A stretch of DNA of 64,000 nucleotides from Paenibacillus elgii NBRC 100335 (GTDB taxonomy: Bacteria; Bacillota; Bacilli; Paenibacillales; NBRC-103111). How positions within the stretch are numbered: position 1 is the first letter of the stretch; each line of letters opens with the position of its first letter. Location of the stretch: assembly GCF_004000865.1 (NCBI RefSeq), contig NZ_BIMB01000011.1, positions 1 to 64,000 on the forward strand. The letters run 5' to 3'. Under the pieces are notes generated by a model. That model saw only the letters and a list, made by a program, of their open reading frames with translations, had not been told where the DNA came from and did no database searches. The position numbers were made by a program, and so were the translations under genes. Positions 40,831 through 49,627 of the stretch are shown one piece after another.

Positions 40831-42438
40831 TCATTCGCGGGAATCGCTCCCGGTAAACCGGGAAGGCGGCACGCTGAAATGCTTTTTAAAGCATTTGCTG
40901 AAATAATGCGGGTCTTTGTAGCCGACGGATTCGGAGACGAACAGCAAATTTTTGCATCCGTTCTCCATCATTTCCTTGGCCTTGTTGAGCCGCCGCCTCG
41001 TCATGTACTCCACGACCGAATAGCCCGTCTCGTTCTTGAAAATACGGCTCAAATAGCTCGGATGAATAAAAATGCTTTTGGCAATCGCGTTCAAGTCGAG
41101 GTCCGGGTCGGCATATTGCCCGTCGATAAACTGCTTGGCCTTATCCACGAGCTTGGCCGGCGTCGACTGCTTCAAGCTGTGCGTCTGCTCTAGCACCCGT
41201 CCGAACAGCGCCGCTGCCCAATCCGCGATCTCCTCCATCCGCTCCAGCTCGTCGACCAGCCGCACCGGATTGAACGTATCGCCCCCGTAAAACGTCATAT
41301 CCAGCTTGCTCTCCGCGGCGTACAGATTCAGCGTCGCCACAAGCTCGTAGACGGTCATGTACAGCGTATCCAATGACAGCTTTTGCCGCACGATCCCCTC
41401 CAGCCATTGGCGCAGCTCGTGCTCCACCGCTGCCTTGTTGCCCAGCCTGAGCTGGACCATCAGCGTCTCCCGGATAAAGGACAGGTCCGCTTTCAGCGCA
41501 GGCTTCGGCAAGCGCTCGAACGGGATTACCCGGTCGCCGCCGAGGATAGTACGATGCTTGCACGCCAGGACCGCCTCCTTATACGACTGCGGAATACCGC
41601 CGGGGCCTTGCGCGATATGGCCGATGCCGGCCGTCACGGTAAACTTCAAAAACCGTCGTACCGCTTCCACCGCTTCCGCGCCCCGCCGCTCCAGCCACTC
41701 CTTCTCCCGGCTGTTGCCATCATGCGGATGCACCAGCAGCACCGTCCGGTCGTCGTCATCCAGCGTCAGCTCGCACGGCCGAAGCCCGCCGAACAGCTCG
41801 CCGACGATATTGAATACGGCGAATCGCTTCCAGGGCGGCTGCTCCTTCCCGTCTCCCGGAGATTTGTCGATGGAGAACACCATGGCAAGCAGCGCATCGT
41901 CCCGCAGATTCGGGCAAAACTGCCGCCATTTGTCCGGGCTGTGCTCGGGTCCGCCGGGTCCGGTGCCGTCCAGCAAGCTTTGGATGAAGGTCCGGCGCAA
42001 AATCGTGTTGCTTTCCCGGACGCTCTGCCTGAAATCCTCCTGCTGCGAATGCCGCGCCATATCTTCCCGAATCTTGGCCGACATCGCGGTTAACACCTGC
42101 GTCAGCTCCTCCATGTTGACCGGCTTCAGCAAATAATCGGACACGCCTGCCTGCAAAGCCGTTCTTGCATAGTCGAAGCTCCCGTAGCCGGTAAGGATGA
42201 TGATGCGAAGCTCGGGAAACCGGTGCTGCGCCGCCTTTGCGAACGCCAGGCCGTCCACGATCGGCATGTTAATGTCGACGATCGCCAGCCGGATCGGCGC
42301 ATGCTCAAGCAGCAGCAGCGCCTCCTCCCCGTTTTCGGCCTCCCCGGCGATCTCGAAACCGAGCTCCTGCCAATCGACACCGACCTTCAGCCGTTCCCGG
42401 ATCAAATATTCATCATCGACGATCATCGCTTGAATCAT
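40831..42438 (-). CDS. YesN-type response regulator (receiver plus AraC helix-turn-helix)
   Basis: A 535-residue transcription activator. The receiver at residues 1-120 has the acidic pair VDDE, the phosphorylatable Asp in VDINMP (near 55), and the conserved Lys in LLKPVNMEEL. A long linker domain (about 140-420) follows. A C-terminal AraC pair of helix-turn-helix motifs begins DLNAIAKSIFIHPSYLSRIF and ends SVGYKDPHYFSKCFKKHF. It should be phosphorylated by the overlapping kinase and activate the adjacent transporter operon. The kinase gene overlaps its 5' end by 26 bases. Confidence 0.93.
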   Translation of the reverse strand: MIQAMIVDDEYLIRERLKVGVDWQELGFEIAGEAENGEEALLLLEHAPIRLAIVDINMPIVDGLAFAKAAQHRFPELRIIILTGYGSFDYARTALQAGVSDYLLKPVNMEELTQVLTAMSAKIREDMARHSQQEDFRQSVRESNTILRRTFIQSLLDGTGPGGPEHSPDKWRQFCPNLRDDALLAMVFSIDKSPGDGKEQPPWKRFAVFNIVGELFGGLRPCELTLDDDDRTVLLVHPHDGNSREKEWLERRGAEAVEAVRRFLKFTVTAGIGHIAQGPGGIPQSYKEAVLACKHRTILGGDRVIPFERLPKPALKADLSFIRETLMVQLRLGNKAAVEHELRQWLEGIVRQKLSLDTLYMTVYELVATLNLYAAESKLDMTFYGGDTFNPVRLVDELERMEEIADWAAALFGRVLEQTHSLKQSTPAKLVDKAKQFIDGQYADPDLDLNAIAKSIFIHPSYLSRIFKNETGYSVVEYMTRRRLNKAKEMMENGCKNLLFVSESVGYKDPHYFSKCFKKHFSVPPSRFTGSDSRE

Positions 42439-44230
42439 GCGGTATCCCCCCGTTCTCGATCGCCGGCAGCGTCATGCGTACGGTCGTTCCTTCCCCGGGC
42501 ACGCTGTCGATCTCCAACCCGTATTCGGAACCGAAATAAAGCTTGATTCGCTCGTCGGTGCTCTTCAGCCCGAAGCTTTTTGTTCGGTAATGCCCGGGGT
42601 TCGGCTTCAAAATTTGCCGCAGCCGCTGCGGCGTAATGCCCGTACCGTTATCGCTCACCTCGATCCGCACCTTGCCGTCCAGAACATAAGCTTGGATGCG
42701 GATCAGTCCTTTTCCCCTTTTATTTCGAAGCCCGTGATTGATCGAATTTTCCACAATCGGCTGCAGCAGCAGCTTGATCGTCGAGTACTTGTACACGTTG
42801 TCGTCGATCTCGAAACGGGAATCCAGCCGGTCGCCGTAGCGCACCTTCAAAATTTCCAAGTACGTTTGCGTAATGATGATTTCATCTTCCATGGAGATGA
42901 TATGGCTGCCCTTGCTGAGTACACCCCGGTAAAACAGCGCCAGCTGATTGACAATGTTCACGATATCCGCGTTCCGCTTCAAATCGGCAAGCGCGCAGAT
43001 GCTCTCCAGCGTGTTGTACAAAAAGTGCGGATTAATTTGCGACTGCATGACGGCGAGCTCGTACTCTTTTTTCTTCTTCTGCTCTTCTACCATGTTTTCC
43101 ATGAGCGTTTTGGTGCGGACGACCATTTTGTTAAACTCTCTGGCCAGGGCGCCGATCTCGTCGCGCTCCTTCAGCTCGAGCCAGACATCGAGGTTGCCCT
43201 CCTGTACGCTCTTGACCGTCTTCTTGATCTGATTCAGCGGCCTCGTAATCGATCTGGCGATAAGAATGGTCAGGATGATGGCCGAAACGACAAAAATGAG
43301 GCTTAAATAAAAGGTTTTTTCCATCAAAATCTGGTTATCGCGGGTAATCTCCTTAATCGGCACGATTCCGACAATAATCCAGTTCAATCGCGGATAGGTG
43401 CGGGCCACGACCAGATTGTCCTCGCCGTTCAAGCTGAACGTCCGGCCGCCCTCATGCCCGATCACCCAGGAATAATACGGCTCCTGCCCGATGGAAGCGT
43501 AAAGTCGGCTTTTGTCGCTGTGCGAAGCGATCGTGCCCTGCTTGTTGACGATAAAAATTTCGCCGCTGTGCCCGATATTGATATGAGCGTATTGATCGGC
43601 AATGTACCGCTCGTCGATAGATAGTTGGATTACTCCAAGGGGACTCCCGTCCTTGGCGGTGTTGAATTTCTGAAGGAGCGAGACGACGGGGTGAGCCCCC
43701 CCTTCCTTCTCGTAGTTGCTTTTGGCCGTATCCTTCCATACGGGTCCGTAAGTCGAACCTGAGAATGCCCGGACATATTCGTCGTTGACGTTCCGGACGT
43801 TCTTGAGCCCGCCGGAATCGTACAGGTGGCCGTTGCGGTCGTAGATGAGCATACCGTCAACGAACGTCTTGGAATCGACGATATCGGCGAGGGCATTCGA
43901 AACCTCAACCGATCGGTTATAATTTTCCAGCGGGTCGGAGGTGGGCGGAGCGCTCAGGTAGCGCTGTACGCTGTTGTTCGTAATCGCGATTTTGGAGTAG
44001 TTTTCCGAGTTGTCGAGGATGATCTCCAGCTTCTCCGAGACCAGCCGCAAATTTTGCTCCGTATTCTCGATCGCTTTGTCGATCAGTATAGCGGACGAGA
44101 CACGGTACGTAAAAACGGACAGCAAAATCAGCAGCAAGGACAGGACGGTCATAAACGAGCGCGTGATCTTTTTATTGACGGAAAGCGAGTAATAATAGTC
44201 CAGTACGCGGTTTTTCATAGCTGTCAGCAA
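42413..44230 (-). CDS. YesM-type sensor histidine kinase
   Basis: A 605-residue membrane kinase. Segment 1 is near residues 22-42. A dCache-type extracytoplasmic sensor spans about 45-295, and segment 2 is near 300-322. HAMP covers about 323-378 (RSITRPLNQIKKTVKSV). The His_kinase box has the phospho-acceptor in NPHFLYNTLESI (about residue 400), and the ATPase domain has the N-box VENSINHGL and DNGTGI. TTG 44230 has GGAGAGGTG seven bases upstream. It probably detects sugar, or sugar-loaded binding protein, outside the cell and passes phosphate to the YesN-like partner. Confidence 0.93.
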   Translation of the reverse strand: MLTAMKNRVLDYYYSLSVNKKITRSFMTVLSLLLILLSVFTYRVSSAILIDKAIENTEQNLRLVSEKLEIILDNSENYSKIAITNNSVQRYLSAPPTSDPLENYNRSVEVSNALADIVDSKTFVDGMLIYDRNGHLYDSGGLKNVRNVNDEYVRAFSGSTYGPVWKDTAKSNYEKEGGAHPVVSLLQKFNTAKDGSPLGVIQLSIDERYIADQYAHINIGHSGEIFIVNKQGTIASHSDKSRLYASIGQEPYYSWVIGHEGGRTFSLNGEDNLVVARTYPRLNWIIVGIVPIKEITRDNQILMEKTFYLSLIFVVSAIILTILIARSITRPLNQIKKTVKSVQEGNLDVWLELKERDEIGALAREFNKMVVRTKTLMENMVEEQKKKKEYELAVMQSQINPHFLYNTLESICALADLKRNADIVNIVNQLALFYRGVLSKGSHIISMEDEIIITQTYLEILKVRYGDRLDSRFEIDDNVYKYSTIKLLLQPIVENSINHGLRNKRGKGLIRIQAYVLDGKVRIEVSDNGTGITPQRLRQILKPNPGHYRTKSFGLKSTDERIKLYFGSEYGLEIDSVPGEGTTVRMTLPAIENGGIPHDSSDDRR

Positions 44231-44278
44231 GCCCCGTCACCTCTCCCGCAGTAAGCGCTATCAGAGTTTCATTATAGG

Positions 44279-44308
44279 ACAAAACGGAGGTGCATTGGAA
44301 CACCTCCG
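44279..44308 (-). terminator. Terminator of the GHL6-type hydrolase gene
   Basis: An 8-bp perfect stem CGGAGGTG/CACCTCCG with an 8-nt loop is followed by TTTTGTCC on the minus strand. It separates the hydrolase transcript from the kinase operon. Confidence 0.8.
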
Positions 44309-44332
44309 GATTGGTAAAACGTTGAAGTTGTC

Positions 44333-46309
44333 TTAGTCTTGCAGATCGATGACGACCATCTGATGGCATTCGAGCTCAGGCAGCGTGTACTCGATGCCTT
44401 CGGCGCCTAGTCTGTAATCGAGCGGCGTTCCTTGCGGTGCGAGGTATACGCCCTTCACCCGTCGTCCCGGCAAACGCAGCTTCACATCGATATTATAAAG
44501 CGGAACGATGTCCTCAATGATCTCGACGCCGTCCCCGCGCTTGACCGGCACGGCGTACAGCAGATGGTTCACGAGACGGCGCTCGACCTGCTGCTCCTGC
44601 AGCGTAACGATCCCCTGAGCGGGTAAGCTTGTGGTCAGCGTCTTGTCCGGCAGCAGCCGGTCCAATGCGTAGAGCACGATTTCTTTCAGGAACAGGCTGC
44701 CCTTCGTTGCATAGTCCTCGAAGACGTTCCAAGCGATGTAAATGCCGCTGGCGCCTTCCACCATTCCCGGGCCGCCGTCATTCATCGAGCTGGGCGTATG
44801 CTGGTGCGACGAGAACGTGAATACTTCCCGGTTAAAATAAGGATCTTCGCGCCGGCCTAGCTCGGTTCCGCCGTCCAATGCGATCTTTTGCCCCGCAGCG
44901 TACATAACGAACGACGCTTCGCCAAGGCTGCGCAGCGGGAATTTTGGGCGGAAATAGTCCGGTTTGAACGGATTCTCGCCGACCCGCCGCACGCCGAAAT
45001 CGATGGCGAAATCGCGCTCCTCCGCATCCAGGCCGGACTTGCCCGAAGCGAGCAGTTTCCCGCCCTGCCGGAGAAACTGCTCCAGCTTCGCGTGCAGCCG
45101 GTCCGAGATCAGCACGTGGTCCGGCAGTATAATGACTTTGTATTGGTCGAAATCGGCGTCCGGATCGATCACGTCGAACAAAAATTTGCCTTCGAGCAGC
45201 ATCCGCACCGCACCAGCGTCGGAGTTGCCCGTGAACATTGCGCCGCCCATTTTGTCCACGCCGACCGATTCGACGGACAGCAGCCCGATATCCGCGATCG
45301 CCGTCGTATCCGCGCACCACGCTTCCTTCCGCTCGACCTCGGCGTACGCCCTGCCGATCAGCTCGTAGGTGGCCGGGTCCATCAGCCCTTCGGGATGCAG
45401 TTGGTCACCGATGGAGCAGCGCGCCCCGTTCGCCAAGCTGAGCGCCGTTTCGTAGCGCAGCGCATTCGGATGCTTGTAGCCGCCGAACTCGCCCCAGAAC
45501 GTGTGGAACTTGCCGGTCATCCCGAGAAAATCCATACCGAGCGGCTGCGCGTAGCGGGCCGACAGCGGGAAATGATCGTAGCCCCAGCCGCCGGTCGGCA
45601 GCGATTCCAGCTCCAAATGCGTATTCATCGCCGCCAAGTCCCGGCGCCCCTGCGAGATATGCCCCGCGTTGTGGAAAATCGGCATCTCCGGCTTGATCGC
45701 ATGGATCGCTTCGCGAATCCGCTGCGTGTAATTCGCATAAATCCGCTCGCCTTGCTCAACAACGTGCCGCTTCTCACGGGGGTCTTTTCCTTCCCGGCGC
45801 AGCATGGCCACGCAGGTATGGCAGTAGCAGGTGCGAACGCCGACGATGTCGAGGAAAATCCCGTCGGCATCGTACTTGCGCACGACCTCCTCCACTTGGC
45901 GGATCATCAGATCAAGATAGGGCGAATTCAGGCAAAACTGGTGATACCCCGGCGTCATGAATCCTTTGACCCAGTTCGTCTGGTCGTTCTCATCCCGCAT
46001 CAGCCACTCGGGATGGACGCGCGCCAGCTTCTCGTCGAAGCCGACCGACAAGTAGACCGGCGTCTTCACGCCAATCTCGTGCGCCGCTTCGATCTGCGCG
46101 CCGAGCAGGTCGAAGTCGAGATGCGGGTGAATCTCGTTCGTCTCGGAAGGAAAATACGCCCAGCCGTGGTGGCATTTTGCGAAGACGGTAATCGAGTCGA
46201 CGTGCCCCCGCTTGAGCATTTCTTGGAATTGCGGCTTGGAAAACTTCCGCCCAATATGCGGGATCATTTCAGAGGTGTGGAAATCTAAGTGTACTTGTCG
46301 GAATCGCAT
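44333..46309 (-). CDS. GHL6-like glycoside hydrolase with beta-galactosidase trimerisation domain
   Basis: A 658-residue protein without signal peptide, hence cytoplasmic. Residues 1-330 look like a TIM barrel of the hypothetical glycosyl hydrolase 6 group, starting RFRQVHLDFHTSEMIPHIG. They include KCHHGWAYFPS, VYLSVGFDEKLARVHPEWL, ADGIFLDIVGVRTCYCHTC and MPIFHNAGH. Residues 370-470 and beyond resemble the GH42-type trimerisation (class I glutamine-amidotransferase-like) fold, with LPDHVLISDRLHAKLEQFLR. Acidic residues in IFLDIV and LELESLP are candidate catalysts. It probably cleaves the oligosaccharide imported by the neighbouring ABC system. GAGGT precedes the ATG. Family assignment is from memory of motifs. 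Confidence 0.75.
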   Translation of the reverse strand: MRFRQVHLDFHTSEMIPHIGRKFSKPQFQEMLKRGHVDSITVFAKCHHGWAYFPSETNEIHPHLDFDLLGAQIEAAHEIGVKTPVYLSVGFDEKLARVHPEWLMRDENDQTNWVKGFMTPGYHQFCLNSPYLDLMIRQVEEVVRKYDADGIFLDIVGVRTCYCHTCVAMLRREGKDPREKRHVVEQGERIYANYTQRIREAIHAIKPEMPIFHNAGHISQGRRDLAAMNTHLELESLPTGGWGYDHFPLSARYAQPLGMDFLGMTGKFHTFWGEFGGYKHPNALRYETALSLANGARCSIGDQLHPEGLMDPATYELIGRAYAEVERKEAWCADTTAIADIGLLSVESVGVDKMGGAMFTGNSDAGAVRMLLEGKFLFDVIDPDADFDQYKVIILPDHVLISDRLHAKLEQFLRQGGKLLASGKSGLDAEERDFAIDFGVRRVGENPFKPDYFRPKFPLRSLGEASFVMYAAGQKIALDGGTELGRREDPYFNREVFTFSSHQHTPSSMNDGGPGMVEGASGIYIAWNVFEDYATKGSLFLKEIVLYALDRLLPDKTLTTSLPAQGIVTLQEQQVERRLVNHLLYAVPVKRGDGVEIIEDIVPLYNIDVKLRLPGRRVKGVYLAPQGTPLDYRLGAEGIEYTLPELECHQMVVIDLQD

Positions 46310-46534
46310 CGTTTGGCGACCTCGCTTTCTTGGTGTAGTTGAGTTAAGCCGCTGTGTGGCTTTATTGATCGGGTGGTCTAGACAGCGTGTTCCATCGCCT
46401 TCCAGCCTCCTGCGCTTTTTCTTTTGTCGGGGTTATTGTATCATTAGGACGTTGGGCATGTATTTGAAAGGCCTTCCATCGATTTGTACAAAATTCCGCT
46501 ATTCGCGAAAACCTAACGCCCGGAGGAACCCGAG

Positions 46535-47398
46535 ATGAAGAATTTGGCAGACATCGCTCCGTTTGTGCGTTCGGCGGCTCCTTATACGTATAACGGCGGC
46601 GAGCATGAAGGAACAAGAGTCGGCTATACGTTCGCCTATCATCTGTTTCTGGACGGCCGCGGAGATATCGTCGTAGATAACGTCACGTATTCCGTGGAAA
46701 AAGGCACCCTGATTTTCATTCGTCCGGGACAGGTGCATTCGTTTCACCATAAGCCCGGCTTTCCGCTTGATTCGTATAACATTTACTGCGATTTATGGGA
46801 GCGGCATCCGATTCCGGAGCCGCGCTTCGCCTTTTATCCCGATCCGCCCGACCGGTCGATGTTGACCTGGCAGGAAGCCTGCCCCGAACTGGACGAGTTT
46901 CCGACCAAAATGTCGCTGAGCCCCCACCCGCACCTGATTGAACTGTTTGTGCAAATCGCCAGATCGGAGGACGCTCCTTTTTATGCGGAAGCGATCACGG
47001 GATCGCTGATGCGCGCGTTCCTGCTGCGTTGGTTCAACAGCATCAAAAGCGCTGCACCGAACGATTACCGTATCCTGCAAATTATGGAGGAGATGGAGCG
47101 CCACCCGGAGCGCCGTTATTCATTTGAGGACTGGTGCCGCAAATGCCGGCTGAAAAAGTCCTACTTTTACAAGCTATTCAAGCAGGAAACCGGCATGACC
47201 CCGAAGGATTACCTGCTGCGGATGAAAATGAAAAAAGCGGCCAATTTGCTGCTGGAAAGCCGGCAATCGGTCACGTCCATCTCGGACAACCTCGGCTACG
47301 ATTCGATCCATTATTTTTCAAAGCAGTTTGCCGCCTTTTATGGCATTAGTCCGACAGCTTTCCGCAGCCGGAACAGCCTGCCGCGGGATTTGGGCTAG
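46535..47398 (+). CDS. AraC-family regulator with cupin sensor domain
   Basis: A 287-residue regulator. The N-terminal cupin-like domain (about 15-150) has LIFIRPGQVHSFHH. The C-terminal AraC domain has KSYFYKLFKQETGMTPKDYL and DNLGYDSIHYFSKQFAAFYG. CGGAGG lies eight bases before the ATG. It is divergent from the GHL6-type gene and is probably its sugar-responsive activator. Its last 53 bases overlap the end of the opposing phospholipase-like gene. Confidence 0.9.
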   Translation: MKNLADIAPFVRSAAPYTYNGGEHEGTRVGYTFAYHLFLDGRGDIVVDNVTYSVEKGTLIFIRPGQVHSFHHKPGFPLDSYNIYCDLWERHPIPEPRFAFYPDPPDRSMLTWQEACPELDEFPTKMSLSPHPHLIELFVQIARSEDAPFYAEAITGSLMRAFLLRWFNSIKSAAPNDYRILQIMEEMERHPERRYSFEDWCRKCRLKKSYFYKLFKQETGMTPKDYLLRMKMKKAANLLLESRQSVTSISDNLGYDSIHYFSKQFAAFYGISPTAFRSRNSLPRDLG

Positions 47399-48032
47399 CG
47401 GCCGGCTGAAGCTCGCCAACTTTGGGCTCCATCACGTGCTCCAGCAGGAAGGCCGTACACCGGTTGACCGATGCTTCGATATAGTGAAAAACCTCGTCGC
47501 GCCGCAGAAACTCCAGTGGCTCATGCGCCACCGTTTCGTCATAATCGAAATCTTTATCCAAATCGTCAAGCAATGACGCAACGGACTCCGCATTGATTTC
47601 GTCCATAGCCACTTCGGGAATCGGATGCGGGTTCCGCTGTAGCCCATATCGCGCAATAATGACACCGTTGAGTCTCCGGAAGTCTCTGTAGGTCATGTTC
47701 CGCGCCTCGTTCCGTTCCTCTGCCGACAACGACCGCACCTTTTGAAAATACGTATCCACCGACCACACTTCATCCGCAATCAAATGACATAAATAGCCCG
47801 AGTAAAAAGGCTCCCGTATCCGCTCTTTGTACTTTTCAACAAACCTCAGGTAGTTAATGCGGCGTCTCCCCGTTGGCTCTCTTTCGACAAAGTGGGTAAC
47901 CTCTTTGGTATGGTTCATTTCATGAAGGCCGTCCGGCGCAAGCCCCCCAAGCAAAAAATCGCTGCGGTCTTCGATAGAAAGCTTTTGTGCAATCCGCTGG
48001 CCTATGCAGTAGTGCATGATTCTTGATCCCAC
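47346..48032 (-). CDS. Zinc-dependent phospholipase C-like protein
   Basis: A 228-residue helical protein. GTG 48032 is favoured because AAGGAGAG lies nine bases upstream; ATG 48056 has no site. Segments MHYCIGQRIAQKL, FLLGGLAPDGLH, TKEVTHFV and YSGYLCHLIADEVW give the scattered His and Asp ligands of the Zn_dep_PLPC/S1-P1 nuclease fold. No signal peptide is seen, so it probably acts in the cytoplasm on an unknown phosphate or other ester. The Cys-containing tail (AAGCSGCGK) is encoded antisense to the AraC gene's end and may be a recent extension. Confidence 0.75.
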   Translation of the reverse strand: MGSRIMHYCIGQRIAQKLSIEDRSDFLLGGLAPDGLHEMNHTKEVTHFVEREPTGRRRINYLRFVEKYKERIREPFYSGYLCHLIADEVWSVDTYFQKVRSLSAEERNEARNMTYRDFRRLNGVIIARYGLQRNPHPIPEVAMDEINAESVASLLDDLDKDFDYDETVAHEPLEFLRRDEVFHYIEASVNRCTAFLLEHVMEPKVGELQPAASPNPAAGCSGCGKLSD

Positions 48033-48305
48033 GATCCCTCTCTCCTTCTCTATCATCTACAAAACTATCGTCTCCTTTTCTTCCATTTACTTCAATTGCA
48101 ATCGGATGATAAATAGCTGATAATTAAATTACTTAACTATTCACCTTGCCGCTATGATTCAGGCAGACAATCGGACGGGTAATGACAACTATCTACGACC
48201 CGATGGCTAAGGGACCGCTAGACGTGTCGTTACAAAATCTTAACACCAAGACCTATTGTCCTGCGTTACAATGAATCTCACAGGCTAGGAAAGGGAGGGA
48301 AGCTC

Positions 48306-48401
48306 ATGAATTTCACGCTGAAGCAAATGAAGTATGCGCTCTTAAGTCTGCTGCTCACGTTCGCTCTGATTGTGACCTACCAGCATGTGCAGCCGCTCTG
48401 A
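48306..48401 (+). CDS. 31-residue membrane peptide
   Basis: ATG 48306 follows AAAGGGAGGG by four to five bases. The product begins MNFTLKQMKY, has one hydrophobic helix (ALLSLLLTFALIVTY), and ends HVQPL. A U-poor hairpin terminator follows at 48443. The frame, ribosome site and terminator together suggest a real small membrane protein, either a regulator or subunit of a membrane complex or a toxin-like peptide. No antisense RNA promoter is evident. I do not recognise it. Confidence 0.55.
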   Translation: MNFTLKQMKYALLSLLLTFALIVTYQHVQPL

Positions 48402-48442
48402 TTCCTATACATGTACACAATTAACCATGATATAGCTTTGTA

Positions 48443-48466
48443 AGGACCGGGCGCTGCTCCGGTCCT
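48443..48466 (+). terminator. Hairpin behind the small membrane peptide gene
   Basis: AGGACCGG/CCGGTCCT 8-bp perfect stem, 8-nt loop, followed by CTTCGTCGTT; T-run weak. Confidence 0.55.
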
Positions 48467-48506
48467 CTTCGTCGTTGCGCTCCCCCTTTTGCCAGTCCAC
48501 CTGAAT

Positions 48507-48546
48507 TTAAGATGTTGTTAAGAATTTCCTCCGCTAGTTATTAAGA
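48507..48546 (+). promoter_or_regulatory. TTAAGA repeat array upstream of the ABC export operon
   Basis: TTAAGA starts at 48507, 48518 and 48541. The first two are 11 bp apart and the third 23 bp further. Such helically phased hexamers are typical of OmpR/PhoB-family response regulator sites. TATACT at about 48556 may be the -10. Confidence 0.4.
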
Positions 48547-48601
48547 TGTCCCGGCTATACTGAGCTTTGATCGGAAGGATATCGTACGGAGGGGATATGG
48601 T

Positions 48602-49627
48602 TTGAACAGGCAAGCAGAGCATGCTGTAGAAAAAAAGCGCCCGACGGAACAAACGGGTTCCGAGGCATGGCAGGATCGGCCGCCCGTAGTGCAGATTCGC
48701 GGGCTTACAAAGACGATCCGGGGAAAGGCGATCGTCAACCGGCTCGATCTGGAGGTGCGGGCTGGCGAAATATTCGGTCTGCTCGGCCCGAACGGCGCAG
48801 GGAAAACGACGACCATCCGCATGATCGTCGGTCTCATCGGCATGTCGGGCGGGGAAGTGATGATCGACGGCCTCAGCGTCAAACGGCAGTTTGAAGACGC
48901 CATGAAGCGCGTCGGGGCTATTGTCGAAAATCCGGAGATGTACAAGTATTTGTCCGGCTACCACAATTTGCTGCATTTTGCGAGAATGCACGAGGGCGTG
49001 ACGAAAGCCAGAATCGACGAGGTCGCCGAACTGGTCGGCTTGAAGGAGCGGATTCGCGATAAGGTGCGCACCTACTCTCTCGGGATGCGCCAAAGGCTGG
49101 GCGTCGCGCAAGCACTGCTTCACCGTCCGAAGGTGCTTATCCTCGACGAGCCGACCAACGGCCTGGACCCCGCCGGTATCCGGGAGCTGCGCGATTATTT
49201 GCGGCGGCTGGCCCAGACGGAAGGGCTGGCGATTATCGTTTCCAGCCACCTGCTGTCCGAGATGGAACTGATGTGCGACCGGGTAGCCATCATTCGGCAA
49301 GGCGAGTTGATCGATGTTCGTCCGGTACGGGAGCTGGCCGCCGGGCCCTCTGACGCCAAGCTCCCCGTCGTCTTCGAGGTGAACGAGCCGGCGAGCGCGC
49401 AGCTGCTGCTCGCTTCCTCGTATCCAGAAGCAGCCTTCGAGTGTACCGGTTCGGAACGCGGCGGGACGTCCGAAGGCGCCGTCGAAGGCAGGCTCGCCAG
49501 ACGGGGCATCCCTTCCGCTGTGCGCACGCTGGTGCAAGCCGGCATCGAAGTGTACGGCGTCCGCAGTTCGGGCCGGACGCTGGAGGAGCAATTTTTGGAG
49601 CTGACGGGAGGGGAGCGGCATGCTTAG
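48602..49627 (+). CDS. ABC transporter ATP-binding protein (BcrA/YxlF-like export type)
   Basis: A 341-residue ATPase. Walker A is GPNGAGKTT (about residue 60), the signature YSLGMRQRLG (near 160) and Walker B VLILDEPTNGLDP. A switch His lies in SSHLLSEME. The C-terminal 100 residues (after 240) form a regulatory extension as in BcrA-like proteins. TTG 48602 has GGAGGGG seven bases upstream. The gene overlaps its permease partner by eight bases. Such pairs export peptides, lipids or antibiotics; TTAAGA repeats upstream hint at two-component control. Confidence 0.9.
   Translation: MNRQAEHAVEKKRPTEQTGSEAWQDRPPVVQIRGLTKTIRGKAIVNRLDLEVRAGEIFGLLGPNGAGKTTTIRMIVGLIGMSGGEVMIDGLSVKRQFEDAMKRVGAIVENPEMYKYLSGYHNLLHFARMHEGVTKARIDEVAELVGLKERIRDKVRTYSLGMRQRLGVAQALLHRPKVLILDEPTNGLDPAGIRELRDYLRRLAQTEGLAIIVSSHLLSEMELMCDRVAIIRQGELIDVRPVRELAAGPSDAKLPVVFEVNEPASAQLLLASSYPEAAFECTGSERGGTSEGAVEGRLARRGIPSAVRTLVQAGIEVYGVRSSGRTLEEQFLELTGGERHA

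Noticed and set aside
44888-46288. A 466-codon open frame antisense to the GHL6-type hydrolase, and similar long frames antisense to the binding-protein genes (39345-40577, 3486-4676) and at 17387-18724
   Set aside because: They are mirror shadows of well supported genes, with no domains, poor ribosome sites and atypical composition.
48229-48275. TTACAA/TTAACA pair before the small membrane peptide as a second Pho box
   Set aside because: The spacing is 10, not 11, and only two hexamers are present.
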